Origin: Corythucha ciliata
Taxonomy: Eukaryota > Arthropoda > Insecta > Hemiptera > Tingidae
Length of the DNA stretch: 64,000 nucleotides
Assembly (NCBI GenBank): GCA_038030265.1
Contig: CM075938.1
Location: 56,909,189-56,973,188, forward strand
Direction: 5' to 3'
Positions 27,401-44,199 of this stretch are shown here, one piece after another. The position numbers and the translations under genes were made by a program. The notes under the pieces were generated by a model. It was not told where the DNA came from and ran no database searches. It saw nothing but the letters and a program-made list of their open reading frames with translations. Within the stretch, counting starts at the first letter, position 1. Each line of letters starts with the position of its first letter.

Positions 27401-29658
27401 CTAATTTAAGTGGCAAATGATCGCTTGTTCTCAATATTTGCCGCTAATCATCGCTTTGAAACCTAAAAATCCATTTTTTTTTTTTCATCTATTTACGCTT
27501 TTTGGGCCCCCCCCCCCTTCAATGAATGGTGGCCTCACCATCATGAGATCGCCCATTTGTCGAGAAATCATCTTCCTGTGCAAATCCCCCTTCAACAGTC
27601 GCCCTTTGTTATGTGCAAGGTATTAGGTCCCACGCACACTAGGAGAAAAAAGACGCCAACGCGTGAGTCAGCGTCTTTTTTCTCGGCGAAGAGAAGACTC
27701 TCGCGTACGCGTCCAATGTGAAAGGTCCCATAGAGTTCTATGTGTTTTTACTGCATGAGTCGGACGCTGACGCGCGCGTCGGCGTCTTTTTTCTCCTAGT
27801 GTGCGCGGGGCCTTGGAAAAAATCTCTGGAATGACTATCAACAAATTTTTGGCGGACGCCATCTTCTTAGGGGGGGGGGGGTTAAACCCATAAAACCCTC
27901 CCCGTAGATCCGCCACTGGCGTGTAGAGTTTATTGAGTCAAGTTCAATATATTTAATTACTGAACAATGAAGACTCTTTCAACGACTGATCAAGTTGAGT
28001 CCGGAGTGAGGGTCCGGAAGTCCAGACCCTCAACCTTGTGGCCATCAGATGGCGCAGGATTTGCCCATCATGACAACAAACACAGCCCTGTACCCTGCTG
28101 CGGATCTCTTTAAGATGTGGCCAGTACCTAGGCCCTTGCCGGCCCTTACCTGGCCTGTACCCCATCTTTGGCCCAGACTCCCCAGCAGAGTCGGTCCCAT
28201 CACTCAGCTCGGCTTGTTAGCCGTAACTGGTGGCCAGCCACCCGCGCCCGAGAGGCACGACGTGGAGGTGGGTCTTTCAGAGCTGGGGATGCTGGCTTGC
28301 GCCATGAACCGAAACCGGGCAGGAAAGGTGCCGCTGTACCCTGCATAGTAGCCAAGACTCAAGAGTCGTCCTTGCCAATCTGGGCCTTCACTTTTTGCCC
28401 AATATTCTGTGCGGGAGGTACACGACGCACTTTTAAGAAATCTAATGTCCCCACGCACATTAATGGCCACATTTTAATTAATTAGGTAATTTAATAAATG
28501 CAGAATTAAGAAGAGAAAAGAAGACGAGGAAGGATAGGACAGGGGTCGAGGTATCATCTGTTCAGTTCCCCAAACCTCTAGAAGGTAGAATGCTGCCAGA
28601 AAAAAAGGTCTTGAAACAAATCTGGGAAAAAGTCGGACATTTCTTGCGCAAGTACTTGTCTGCCCATATGGCAATATATTTCATTGTTTAAACTTGGTTC
28701 AAACGAAGCATTTTGGTTTTTTGTTTCACTTCAGCAGAGGGCTCAAGAGAGGGGGTAATAGCAATGCTTCAAATTTATGTGCGAATAATTTCATACTAAG
28801 CCCCTCCATGGGCTTCAAAATGGGGATAATAAAAAAGAAATAATTCAATTTCTTGAACTATCATTCAACCAAACAAACCTAAAACTTCACTTTTAATGTT
28901 TTTAACTACATTTAACACGACCAGCTACAATAGAAGACAGGACAGAAAAGTCTCCGTGTGTACACGGCTTTAGAGAGGAAAAATGTCCAAAATGTCTGAA
29001 CTACACTTTAGGCGATGGGTGGGGGGCTACCAAATTGAATGACCACATCTGAATTTTGACTCGATCGTCCAACTTGAATATTTCATTATTTTCCCAGATT
29101 TATGATGAGTTTTGTGTCACGAAAAATTGCCCTTTTAATGAGCTTCGTTCAATAGTTGCCTAGGTAGCGCGGCCTTGATTCGATTGCATCAACACCCAGT
29201 AGGAGTTGAGAAGCAGTAGCCTTGTGAGTTGTAAGGCAATGAGGGGCTGGGAGAGGGGGGATTTCAGCGGCTTCGTCCCGCTTTTGAAGTGTCGTGTGGG
29301 GGGTACACATTCACTTGTGAGGCAGAAAGAAGAGAAGCCAGACAGGAAGATATTGACAGAGTGTTTGTCACTTTAGTGAAATTAATTATTATTTCGTTCA
29401 GTAAGTGCCTAAGTGGTTCAACTGGTTGGGAATTTTTTTCTCTACAATGGCCCCAATCGGTGAAAATGGTGAGTTTTCTTGTGTTCTCAGACACTTAGTA
29501 GGCATAGGTTTTTTATTATGGTTTACCTGGGATTCAGCCGGCTTTCTACAAGTGGCCACAATTAAACGGGGCGGCGAGCGTTCCGTTTGGCCGATGAGAG
29601 TTTTCACGAGGCCGAGTCCAATTCCTCGGTTAGCTCCAGTGATCAAAATTGACTTCAT
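6478..29658 (-). CDS. sni: Sniffer-like carbonyl reductase (short-chain dehydrogenase), with a 22-kb first intron
   Basis: Coding exons, in minus-strand order, are 29658-29527, 7326-7275, 7213-7023, 6950-6801 and 6702-6478, summing exactly to 249 codons plus stop with matching phases. Drosophila sniffer is about the same length. Seen: the cofactor motif TGANRGIG (7-14), NNAG (90-93), NMSSILGS with Ser154/155, and catalytic Y171-x3-K175. The C-terminus has HPGWIKTELGG. Family members are NADPH-dependent carbonyl reductases in the cytosol; sniffer protects neurons from oxidative stress in flies. Exons 2-5 are separated by introns of 61-98 bp, but exon 1, which carries the whole TGxxxGxG motif, lies 22.2 kb upstream beyond a nest of transposons. 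No other candidate N-terminal exon was found nearer. The exon 3 acceptor lacks a strong pyrimidine tract. Whether the long intron splices efficiently is unknown. Confidence 0.85.
7585..9005. mobile_element. Diverged, endless copy of the hAT-like minisatellite element
   Basis: About 7780-8110 aligns by eye with 10140-10460: both hold TGGAGAATATAACGTTG, a GCTCAAATTGAGAAAATTC stretch and a GCTGATTCG-type segment, in the same order. Reverse-orientation minisatellite units (AAAATTGAGAAAAACGCTAA type) continue to about 9005. No clean terminal motif or target duplication is visible, so it looks like an older copy in sniffer intron 1. Confidence 0.55.
8194..8338. mobile_element. Candidate short MITE with GGGTGACCAGACGT ends
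   Basis: The left end reads AGGGTGACCAGACGTCC, and the right end, as reverse complement, reads GACCCACCAGACGTT. The interior repeats GTCCTACTTTTT- and GTCCGGGGA-type words. It sits in a minisatellite-bearing tract of the sniffer intron. I saw no target duplication. Confidence 0.4.
10061..12193. mobile_element. Non-autonomous hAT-like element carrying the minisatellite (reverse orientation)
   Basis: Ends are CAGCGGCGTAGGTACGGG and, inverted, CAGTGGCGTAGGTAGGAA. Flanks are AATGTGAA (10053-10060) and AACGTGAA (12194-12201), 7 of 8 identical. From about 10200 to 11640 the interior is an array of degenerate units such as AAAATTGAGAAAAACGCTAA followed by TTCGCGGCT. No protein-coding capacity is visible. 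Long G and C runs sit just inside both ends. Confidence 0.75.
12313..16071 (+). pseudogene. Decayed LINE with endonuclease, reverse transcriptase and RNase H
   Basis: One former ORF is broken by several stops and frameshifts (segments 12313-12594, 12664-13128, 13192-13380, 13385-14000, 14047-14330, 14301-15284, 15295-15567, 15515-15733, 15672-16037). In order: an APE-type endonuclease start (LKTLYWNAGGL; CGDINAPSTRWD at about 12835), reverse transcriptase with FRKHRGTIEQ, GVPQGAVLSP and the catalytic YADD at 14427-14438, an RNase H with VYTDGSAAGA and PSHVGIWGNERADALA, and a C-terminal CxxC..H..C finger. A run of 18 or so A residues (16053-16070) marks the 3' end. RNase H after the polymerase fits the I/R1/jockey-related group; the exact clade is open. 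I found no target duplication. Confidence 0.85.
16292..16702. mobile_element. MITE, AAGTTTTGTTCCGACAG family, copy 1
   Basis: Ends AAGTTTTGTTCCGACAGCAG and its inverse at 16702 bound arms of about 130 bp that run through CCTGTCGGGAAAAGTGCATT to a conserved AATTATGAATGAAATTTAGG/CCTAAATGTCATTCATAATT segment. The centre is single copy. A second copy lies at 32169-32724. No coding capacity; no certain target duplication. Confidence 0.75.
18263..19399 (+). CDS. LINE ORF1: gag-like nucleic-acid-binding protein, 378 aa
   Basis: The frame is intact. Residues about 57-180 (PPIYISNVNDI ... FFLDLKP) resemble the PRE_C2HC-associated region of jockey-type gag proteins. Three zinc knuckles follow from residue 212: CMKCQRFGHTKNYC (CX2CX4HX4C), CVKCEGTHDTKNC and CVNCSGQHAASYKGC. 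The N-terminus is Ser/Lys-rich, and the C-terminus has a hydrophobic LISLLLPLIQTF segment. In the family ORF1 coats LINE RNA and directs it to target sites. The stop codon overlaps the ORF2 start as ATGA (19396-19399), so ORF2 is probably translated by termination-reinitiation. Confidence 0.85.
   Translation: MGDDEENSSSSSSKKKRKIDTSSLFISTNRFEPLAHITTQNEKNEMQVEQLTVEKPKLPPPIYISNVNDINGILKTVRDLGIDKIKHVTIRDKVKISVETVEDYRKLQNFLTSSKAEFHSFQLRSERNFRVVVRGLHPSSDPTVMMEELKTQGYEPVQMVPVYHPVTKSPLPLFFLDLKPNPINSKIFDLTSLYYAKIKVESPKPKKEVAQCMKCQRFGHTKNYCNQNPRCVKCEGTHDTKNCTKPAEAPPKCVNCSGQHAASYKGCPVHKNLQNSRHKIMQSLTNNVKPIKTPVAPATINNENFPSLPRQVEPPKSTTFIERKSYSNAVNYQPTPATTVQPTNVLDTLMAKIDQLISLLLPLIQTFTQIIPALINKR
19396..23557 (+). 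pseudogene. LINE ORF2: endonuclease and reverse transcriptase, split by an insertion
   Basis: The frame begins at the ATGA overlap with ORF1 and reads an APE-type endonuclease (CTWNCRGVNNKYHELK, LLTETKLG, LGGDFNSKHPRWGS). It is lost after about 19860 and resumes near 21350 with ITQNNIDVFFPMEPTHYPDS and SSDHFPVM, the end of the same domain. From there 731 codons are open: reverse transcriptase with YRPISLLPLLAKILERL, FGFRE, SVPQGSILGPLLY and catalytic YADD at 22864-22875, ending at 23557. There is no RNase H, as usual in jockey. Apart from the split I see no frameshift. Confidence 0.85.
19863..21350. mobile_element. Insertion of about 1.5 kb inside the LINE endonuclease domain
   Basis: The boundaries are set only by where the endonuclease frame is lost and regained, so they are good to a few tens of bases. 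The left part holds degenerate 'ATTTG(A/G)AGGACCCAAATCCACGA'-type units; the right part starts with TA-CAGGGTGTTCCAGGAGGAA at 20621, akin to the long-inverted-repeat element at 61564. A (CAT)n microsatellite lies at 21229-21248. I found no clean target duplication or reading frame. Confidence 0.6.
24181..25784. other. Sniffer intron 1, no gene; minor repeats
   Basis: The tract contains degenerate 'AAATTGC(A/G)AGTTTNGGG' units at 24330-24490, an imperfect hairpin at 24975-25012 (GGGCAGTTCTCTTCCACCCGTCTTC pairs with GAAGACGGATGGAAATGAACTGCCC) and a B-box-like GAGTTCGAACTCC at 25698-25713 that may be a tRNA-derived SINE relic. Inverted-repeat motif TAAGCCCTGTACACACGG starts at 25103. Confidence 0.45.
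25785..27918. mobile_element. hAT-like element with exact 8-bp target duplication, filled with minisatellite
   Basis: GCGTGTAG flanks both sides (25777-25784 and 27919-27926). Terminal inverted repeats are CAGTGGCGGATCTAGGATTT on the left and CAGTGGCGGATCTACGGGG on the right (reverse complement). From 25850 to about 27460 the interior consists of diverged units of about 30 bp, forward orientation, with core AATTTTAGCCGCGAATTAGC and TTTTTCTC spacer. A second small MITE is inserted near the right end. No transposase frame is visible, so it must have moved in trans. CAGTGGCGG ends with 8-bp duplications are typical of the hAT superfamily. Confidence 0.88.
27625..27813. mobile_element. Short MITE with CACACTAGGAGAAAAAAGACGCC ends
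   Basis: The left end AGGTCCCACGCACACTAGGA and the inverted right end AGGCCCCGCGCACACTAGGA extend through GAAAAAAGACGCC into GC-rich ACGCG words, giving arms of about 50 bp. It lies inside the hAT-like element at 25785-27918. No target duplication is evident. Confidence 0.65.
27927..29526. other. Sniffer intron 1 next to exon 1; no gene seen
   Basis: Part of 28060-28400 is GC-rich and shares CCTGTACCCCATCTTTGG with 1276-1293, so it is probably a dispersed repeat. GACAGGACAGAAAAGTCTCCGTGTGTACACGGCTTTA ending at 28972 is the inverse of the motif at 25103. The remainder shows no reading frame or repeat I can name. The exon 1 donor (GTAAAC on the minus strand) is at 29526. Confidence 0.5.
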
Positions 29659-30269
29659 GACTTTTTGCCCCCGGGTTTTAACTGTTGTGCGCTCGGTGTA
29701 GGTATCCCCCTCACTGGCCTCGTTAGCTGTGTGCCGGGTGGATTTCCAGATTAAACGGCGCGCCGTAATTTCGATTTTTGAATCTCCGGATCTTAATTTT
29801 CCTTTTAAATTTCGTTATGTTGGGAAGTTCAGAGTTCGTCATGCCTGGATTTCTCAAGGACTTGTCGTAATTATCATGAATCATCGCGTAGCTCCCCGGA
29901 AAAACACTGCCCCCCCCCCCCGATAACCGCTCGCCTTATTTGTGTTGAATTTCTTTCCGTGTTATATGTTTTTCAATTTTAGTTTTTTTTTAGGAAGTAA
30001 AAAATCTTGGTTTCCCTTTTTTCAACATAAGTGTCCGTTAGCGTCGATTTTGTTAACCACAAGACACTATTCTTCACCCCTTTCTTAACCTGGAGATATA
30101 GGAACTTCTTTTTCACCTGTCAATCAATTTCCGTGCAATTTGAAATAGTTACGTAACTAGAACATTTTAATGAAGAAAAATGTTATTCTATTACTAAGCG
30201 TTCTCGTAAAAAAACATGTCGTAGTCCCAAAGTTCTTGGGAAAGTGATTTGTGACAGTCGCGCGTGGTA
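29659..30269. promoter_or_regulatory. Putative bidirectional promoter, sniffer-like / thioredoxin reductase
   Basis: Start codons of the two genes diverge across 611 bp. The part nearest the sniffer-like gene (29690-29780) is GC-richer, with GGCGCGCCG at 29757. A C-run of ten lies near 29910. Both genes act in redox defence, so shared control is plausible, but no transcription-factor site can be claimed from sequence alone. Confidence 0.45.
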
Positions 30270-38311
<8,042 letters not shown>

Positions 38312-38565
38312 TGATTCGGACTTGATTGCGTTACTCATTGAATAAGTTTCGGTTGTTACACAATTCTCTCTCGTTGAAACAAAAAAATCACGTTTTACTC
38401 TTGTTAGAACAGTGAGGGGAGGGGTCGTAGATCCCTTTTTTCTTTACTTAAGTTTTTGTACTTTTGGTCAAGCCTTGTTTTAAAAAGATAAATCATTTAA
38501 GAAAAAAATCCAAACAAAAGAGCAATTTTTTCGCGGGGACCTGTCAAATTATTAACAAAATCCTC

Positions 38566-39702
38566 ATGAAGTCGTTCCAAATTTCTTTAGATTTAGACTC
38601 CGAATCCGGACGGCAAACTTTTCCGGCCGACCAGTTCTTCGACAAAGGTGACGTTCTATAAAAATTATATTATTTTTTGTTTGTGAATAACTTATGAATT
38701 TGTTGATTCTGAGGAAGGTGGGTGGAGTCAATCCCTGGGGCTAGGTTGAAGCGACAATAAACTCTCCGTGTGCCGCCCGTGCCCCCCCCCCCCCCACCGC
38801 ACGTTGACTTTGTCCGGGGATGTCCACCTGGAAGTTTAGAATAGTTGGCCCGCAAATTTGAAACACCCGTTCTACCCTTCATTGTAAGTTGTGACAACTC
38901 TTGAATTTTAAAGCTTTACGTTAATTTACTTCCGGTTTTTTGTTTGTTTTTTTTAATGTTATAGATCGCCCCAAATGGGACGTGCGGTCGTCATCTTGTC
39001 TTTGCTTCAACGATGTTAGCGACTTGTTGCCATCATGCTTTCGGCGGTCGGGTCACGGGGACGTCACTTATGGGATTGACCCAACGCAGCTTCACCTTAT
39101 TTGCAACTCAAGGTAGGCGTTCAATTGGTTTATCGTGAGCTTATGATTAGGCATACCCTTTTGACTTGGTTTGTTGGCGGGCTATGGTACGGGAGGACTA
39201 AAAGCGCTAGCTGTCAGCAGAGCATTCGTGTATTGCGGGCTGTAGTATTCTTGAACGAAGGTTTCCGGGTATCCTAAGCGATTGCGTGTGCGTTTCGCAT
39301 TCACGGGGGTGTGGGTTCGAATCCCAAGCTGGTGGAATTTGTCCAACACAATTTCCTCAGTTCTATGGTTGCTACATGGGAGTGGCGCCCCGAATTAGTT
39401 GCTCGTCTAGCTTGCCGTTCGTCAGGTTCTAGTAAGGTCCTTTTTGTGTACAGTTGGAACACGTTAACTGAACAACTTTACTCCATATCAATGAATAAAA
39501 ATTAAAAAAAAATAATTAACCTCTTAGGAATCGCTCTTGCTTGGGCGAGCGGCGTTCACGCAGGAAGTATCCTAAACCGTACCTTTTTGGGGTGTTACTG
39601 TTGATTTTTGTCGGTATAGTTGTCACACTGCACGGGGCTGAAATGATGTTTTTCGTACGTGTGGGAGTGAGTCTTGGTATAATCATTCGCCTTTATTGGT
39701 GA
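38566..39702 (+). CDS. Possible three-exon gene for a 134-aa membrane protein, unknown
   Basis: Exons 38566-38647, 38965-39112 and 39528-39702 each have GT/AG borders (GTGACG, GTAGGC donors; ATAG and TTAG acceptors), are open in one frame, and join in matching phases (1, then 2). The predicted protein starts MKSFQISLDLDSESGRQTF, has a Cys-containing middle (SSSCLCFNDVSDLLPSCF; YGIDPTQLHLICNS) and a basic GERRSRRKYPKPY stretch just before a hydrophobic segment (YLFGVLLLIFVGIVVTL, about 95-112) and a short tail. That layout suggests a single-pass membrane protein. I recognise no family. The GTACGT after the hydrophobic segment could be another donor, making the gene longer. Its start lies only 254 bp past the TrxR stop. 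Intron 2 includes a SINE-like sequence. Chance agreement cannot be excluded. Confidence 0.35.
39262..39515 (+). mobile_element. Candidate tRNA-derived SINE
   Basis: GGTTTCCGGGTATCCTAAGC with GATTGCG (A-box-like) is followed about 40 bp later by the B-box GGGTTCGAATCCC (39314-39326). The unrelated body ends in AATAAAAATTAAAAAAAAATAA at about 39515. The order head, body, A-rich tail is typical of SINEs. It lies in the second intron of the tentative 134-aa gene. Confidence 0.5.
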
Positions 39703-41504
39703 CGATAAGGAAACGGGCCATTGTCGACGTGCATCGCGTTTGCCCCTCACCCACCCACTCTCCCTGCCTGCCGGGACTCGTTAAAAGAGGGAGTACGTTT
39801 GCTCTGTTAAATGGGCAAAAAACTTCAAATAGAGACGGAATATCAGCGGGATGGCTATAAATTTTTATTCCGCAATCAAATTCAAGGGCGACTAAATCCC
39901 TAAACATCCTGAAATATAAAATAGCTCGAGGGGCAGAGGGACGCTACTTTCCTTTAAAAAAAAAATATATATTATATATTTCCGATCCCTTGTCTCAGTT
40001 GCCATTAGTTACCGTCATCGACTGGATTCTGCGTCCTGGACCAGAAATTGAGAATAAGGTGCCACCCCCCATCCCAGTGGGGGTGGCATCCTCAGACCCT
40101 CTCTATCACATTGTCCTTTAGGAAGCCTAGTTTTTTTTGTGTGTTTTTTTAAAAATTCTTTTATTTAAAGTTAAGTTTTTCTTCTTGAATAGAATGCAAA
40201 ACTCGGAAACTGTCGCGTAGCATCTCTCACTTTGAAAAGCGGACGCGATAACGTTCTATTGTCCCACTCGACGTTACCACCAATTCACAACCCAACCCAA
40301 CCCAAACCCCACCCCACCCCATCATGACATCGCTCCAGCGTATTCGTCGTTACGACTGAAGATAATTTAGTTTAAAGGGGGAGTTTTCTGCTTTAATGAT
40401 TAAGCGCGAATGTAGGAGCAAACTGCAACGTGGACGTCTGAAAAAAAGATATGCACCCCGAATTGTGTCCAAGGTAAACTTTTTTAAAAACCAATTCTTA
40501 AGTTTAATTTCCAAGCATAATATACCCAAAACGATAAGATATACAAATTGTGGTTGGATAAACTTTTTATTTTCAACAAGAGGGAAATTTGAGTATTTTT
40601 ATTCAATAATATATCCAGTCGTGCTCGTAGGTTATTTAAATTTATCGTATTCCCCCCCCCCCCCTGGTTCGATGTTACCCACCAAAACACGGCGTTGTGG
40701 CGTTATTGTGGGATTTAGCTTTTCATCTCGGTGAGTAATTTAAAATGATGACGGGACCCCCCCCCCCTCCCTACACCCTTGCTATTCAGCCCGCGCGGTA
40801 TAAAAGTTGGTAATTTTCGCAACTTTCGTAGAACAAGGTGAAAAAGTTGATATTTTAAATTATTTTAGGTTTAATTAGGAACATTCCTATCGAATAAGGC
40901 AAATTATAGTCGACTGAGTTGTTAAAATAAGACAATTTAGATACCATTCCCTTCTCACACCAAAAAAGAGGGAAATAGGATCATTAAAAACATTTTAATT
41001 ATTATTATAAACGGCCGGCCATTTGACGGCATTCTGAGTGTAATTTTATTTCGAAGACGTTAAAAAACTTTTTTTTTAGACAATAAGTAGCCCTGCGTGG
41101 TGTGCTGAGGAAAAACAAAACGTTTTCAAAAATTAATTAAGGTATGAAACTCTTTCCAGCTTAAGTACTCTAATTTATGTGCCCTGTCCTTCCTGGGTGC
41201 ATGGGGGGGGGGGGAGTGAGAGCCTCTTTGTTTCTTTGGAGATTTTTCTACGGTATGATTCTGTCATGATGGGCGCCTATAGAGAGCAGTGTCCCGGTTG
41301 CGTTCAAGGAGAAGGAACTCCTCCTACGGCTGCGGTGACCAGAGGTCCTTCTTTTGGAAGGACGGTCCTTTTTTCCAACTCATGGTCCTGTGGTCCTTTG
41401 CTTTTCTCGAAAGGACCCTAAAAGGTACTTGTTTCAAAACAGGGTACCTACTTCCTGGGAGCCTGAATGACCTCGTGAAGAAAGATAGATTGTCCAGAAA
41501 TAAC
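39703..41504. other. Intergenic, no gene recognised
   Basis: Contains an inverted GGTGCCACCCCC...GGGGGTGGCA hairpin at 40060-40090, a CCCAA/CCCCA-rich simple repeat at 40292-40321, and C- or G-runs of nine or more at 40650, 40760 and 41203. Short frames here lack any recognisable domain. Confidence 0.4.
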
Positions 41505-41518
41505 AATAGACCGGCCCA

Positions 41519-41640
41519 GCAGAGTGGCCGAGGTCGCTAGGGCGTCGACTCTCACGTCCAGGTATCGTCTGCTGAGTGGGTTCGATTCCCACTGAAGGCT
41601 GGATTATTTGAGCAAAGGTCAAACTTATGTGTAAGTTAAA
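41519..41640 (+). mobile_element. Candidate SINE with tRNA-like head
   Basis: AGAGTGGCCGAGGTCGCTAG resembles the A-box region of Ser/Leu tRNAs, and GGGTTCGATTCCC (41579-41591) is an exact B-box. The spacing of about 50 bp fits a tRNA-like promoter. The acceptor stem does not close convincingly, so a SINE or tRNA pseudogene is likelier than a working tRNA. Confidence 0.5.
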
Positions 41641-42172
41641 AAGTAAAGTGTGTGTGCTCTCGCCCCATATTATTCATTTCGCCCCATATTATTCATCGCC
41701 CCATAGTATTCATTTTAAAAAACAAATGCTTTTCGCCTACTTGGAGGCATCCTCCAAGGTAAATAGACTTACAGAGGTATGCTCGTAACTAAGGAAATTT
41801 TTGTCAAAATTGACGTCACGGGAGTAAAAAAAATAATGAGGGACCGAACTTCACACATGAAGCTTCCCCTCCCATGGTTTCTCCCTTGGAATTTCTTTGT
41901 AGATCAAGCAAAACATGAATGAAAAGCCAAAATAAGTGCCTGGAATTTTTTTTAAAAACGATATAATTTGGCGGAGTTGTTCCTTAGACCTTATATACCG
42001 TTTTAAGGCCCAGTTAATTGACACGTACCCCGTGAAGCCCCGTGTATTCAGTACAGACAGCACTCGGCGCAATAACGGGCGAGTTTATGTGTATCAGTGA
42101 GAACCGACCAGTAAGCTTCATGAGGGAGCAAAGAAGGGATTCCCTGGTGCCCGCGACAATCACGCTCACAAG

Positions 42173-44026
42173 CATGGGCGTAGCCAGCGGGGGGCAGTTG
42201 CCCTCCCCTAGAATCAAAAGCGCAGATTTCGTGGGGCAGCTGCCCCAAGATCCAGCCAAATCCCTGATCTGGCTTTCTTGTATTCCTCTCCATAAAACCA
42301 ATTTTGCGGATTTTTCTCACTAAAAAAAAACAACACATGTTCGCTTATCGGTTTCACCAAAAATAAAAAATTCGCCGATGTTTGTTGCTGAAAAGCCGAT
42401 TTCGAGAGTCGGCTTAACTTGGAAACCGATTTTTCTCACTAAAATCCCATTTTCGCAGGTTCGACGCGCAATTTTCGTTTGTTTTTGGCTAGCTCACATC
42501 GTGTTTACCCCGCTGTGCCATCCAGACTTATGGTGGGAGAGGAAATGCCAGCTCTATTTACCGTCTCAGGTCTAAAATTCAAAGTTTAGCTCCAAAAGTA
42601 TCACTTTCCAGGGGGGGGGGGAGAAGTTTCAGGTTTTCGACATAAAATCCGAAATAGAATAATGCATGCATGAAACTGTAGCCGTAGGAGCCTACGTTGT
42701 CTTTCTTCCCTCGTTGAGGTGCGTTAAAAACGAACCGGTTTCGGCTGCTCGCCATCTTCAGCGTCTGTAAGTCCAACTGATTTCAGTTGGTTTCAGTTGG
42801 ACTTACAGACGCTGAAGATGGCGAGCAGCCGAAACCGGTAACGCACCTCAACGAGGGAAGACAGACAACGCAGGCTCCTACGGCTACAGTTTCATGCATG
42901 CATTACCTACTAACCCTCGTAGTCTAAACGATCACACTAACAATATCAATCCGAAATAGAAGGCTACAAACGACAGTTTTCCAGCAGATATTAATTTTTT
43001 GACGGATAGTGGCCGTTTCTGTGCAAATTTAGTCTCGGATGACCGCGAATTGACGCGATTCTAACCTCCAGATCCTGTTATAAGCCAGCAAAAAGGCAAT
43101 GGTGCATCTGATATTTTCGCCAGTGAAGCTGGCCCACAGGCGTGGATCCAGTTTTCTCAAGAGTAGTTGCACACAGTTTTTTTCCCCCGATTTTACTCGT
43201 GAATGAGTACTGTTTTTAGCCTCGAATTGACTTTTTCCCTGATTTTAGCTGAAACTGAGTGCTTTTTCTCAATTCTAACTCGAACTATCCCATTTTCTTC
43301 ATTTTAGCCGTGAAAAGGTCTCAAAAAAACCGTGAAATAAAGCATTTTTGATATACACACATAATCCACGTGAGAGCGAATTTCATTAATTTTGACCCCT
43401 CAATTTCACGGGCTAACGAACGCCGTAATTCCGTAATTTTAGCCGTGAATAAGCACTTTTTTCAAAAATGTATGCGCTAAGTCACGCTCTTTCTCAATTT
43501 CACCCGCAAACTTGCCATATACATGTATAAAAACGGTCAATTAGCTCTTTCTCGCAATGTTTACCGATGTTTAAGAAACCACGAACTGGCGCCTTCTCTC
43601 AATTTTACCTGCGTCAATGAGCTCCATTTCTCAATTTTAGCCGTGAATTGGCGCTTTTCCTCAATTCCAGCCGCAAATGAGTGATTTTTCTCCATTCTAC
43701 ATTGAACGAGCAATTTATTTTGTCAATTTTAGCTGTGAAAAGAGTTCTATAAACCGTGAATTAGCGCATTTTCTTAATTCGGCCCCGGACTTTGCATCGC
43801 GAAATCGCAAATTGGCGTGTTTTCTCAATCTGAACCAGCGCTATTTCTCAATTTTAGCTGTAAATGGGTGTTTTTCCTCTGTCTTAGCCGCAAAATGTCC
43901 TTTTCTAGATTTCATCCACGAACGAAAACTTTTTCTCCAGACGTGCGCACCCCCCCCCCACCACCACTGTGTATCCGTGCCTAGCTGTCTGCCCACCCTA
44001 TTGATCACGAGCTGGCTACGCCCCTG
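42173..44026. mobile_element. hAT-like element, CATGGGCGTAGCCAG/CAGGGGCGTAGCCAG ends
   Basis: Ends are CATGGGCGTAGCCAGCGGGG and, inverted, CAGGGGCGTAGCCAGCTCG. The flanks CTCACAAG (42165-42172) and CTCACGAG (44027-44034) agree at seven of eight bases. Inside are TTTTTCTCACTAAAA-type units (42300-42440), a large hairpin (42661-42904), a partial end-like CAGGCGTGGATCCAG at 43137, and the 30-bp minisatellite in forward orientation (43190-43930). No transposase is visible. Confidence 0.75.
42661..42904. repeat. Foldback with ~115-bp arms inside the hAT-like element
   Basis: AATGCATGCATGAAACTGTA on the left is mirrored at 42904, and the arms continue through GTAGGAGCCT, CCCTCGTTGAGGTGCGTTA and CCGGTTTCGGCTGCTCGCCA to a small GTTGGTTTCAGTTGG centre. 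The only sizeable difference is eight extra bases in the left arm near 42730. High arm identity suggests recent origin. Confidence 0.8.
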
Positions 44027-44199
44027 CTCACGAGCATTTCTTAGATAGGTTGGACAATAAAGCTGAAGTTTATTAGTGTTCCCTGTCATGTATAAAAATA
44101 GAAGAAATTTAGTATTTTAGTATTAATGGTGTCCTTCGACCAGAATCCCGGCCTCGAACCTAGCCGTATTCAATCACTGTCGATATCGAGGAATTTGTT

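Noticed and set aside
28049..28485. Overlapping plus-strand frames of about 100 codons
   Set aside because: They overlap in several frames in a GC-rich repeat-like tract shared with 1276; no domain is recognisable.
41519..41602. Functional tRNA
   Set aside because: A- and B-boxes are present, but the acceptor stem does not pair and an unrelated body follows, so a SINE-type relic is likelier.
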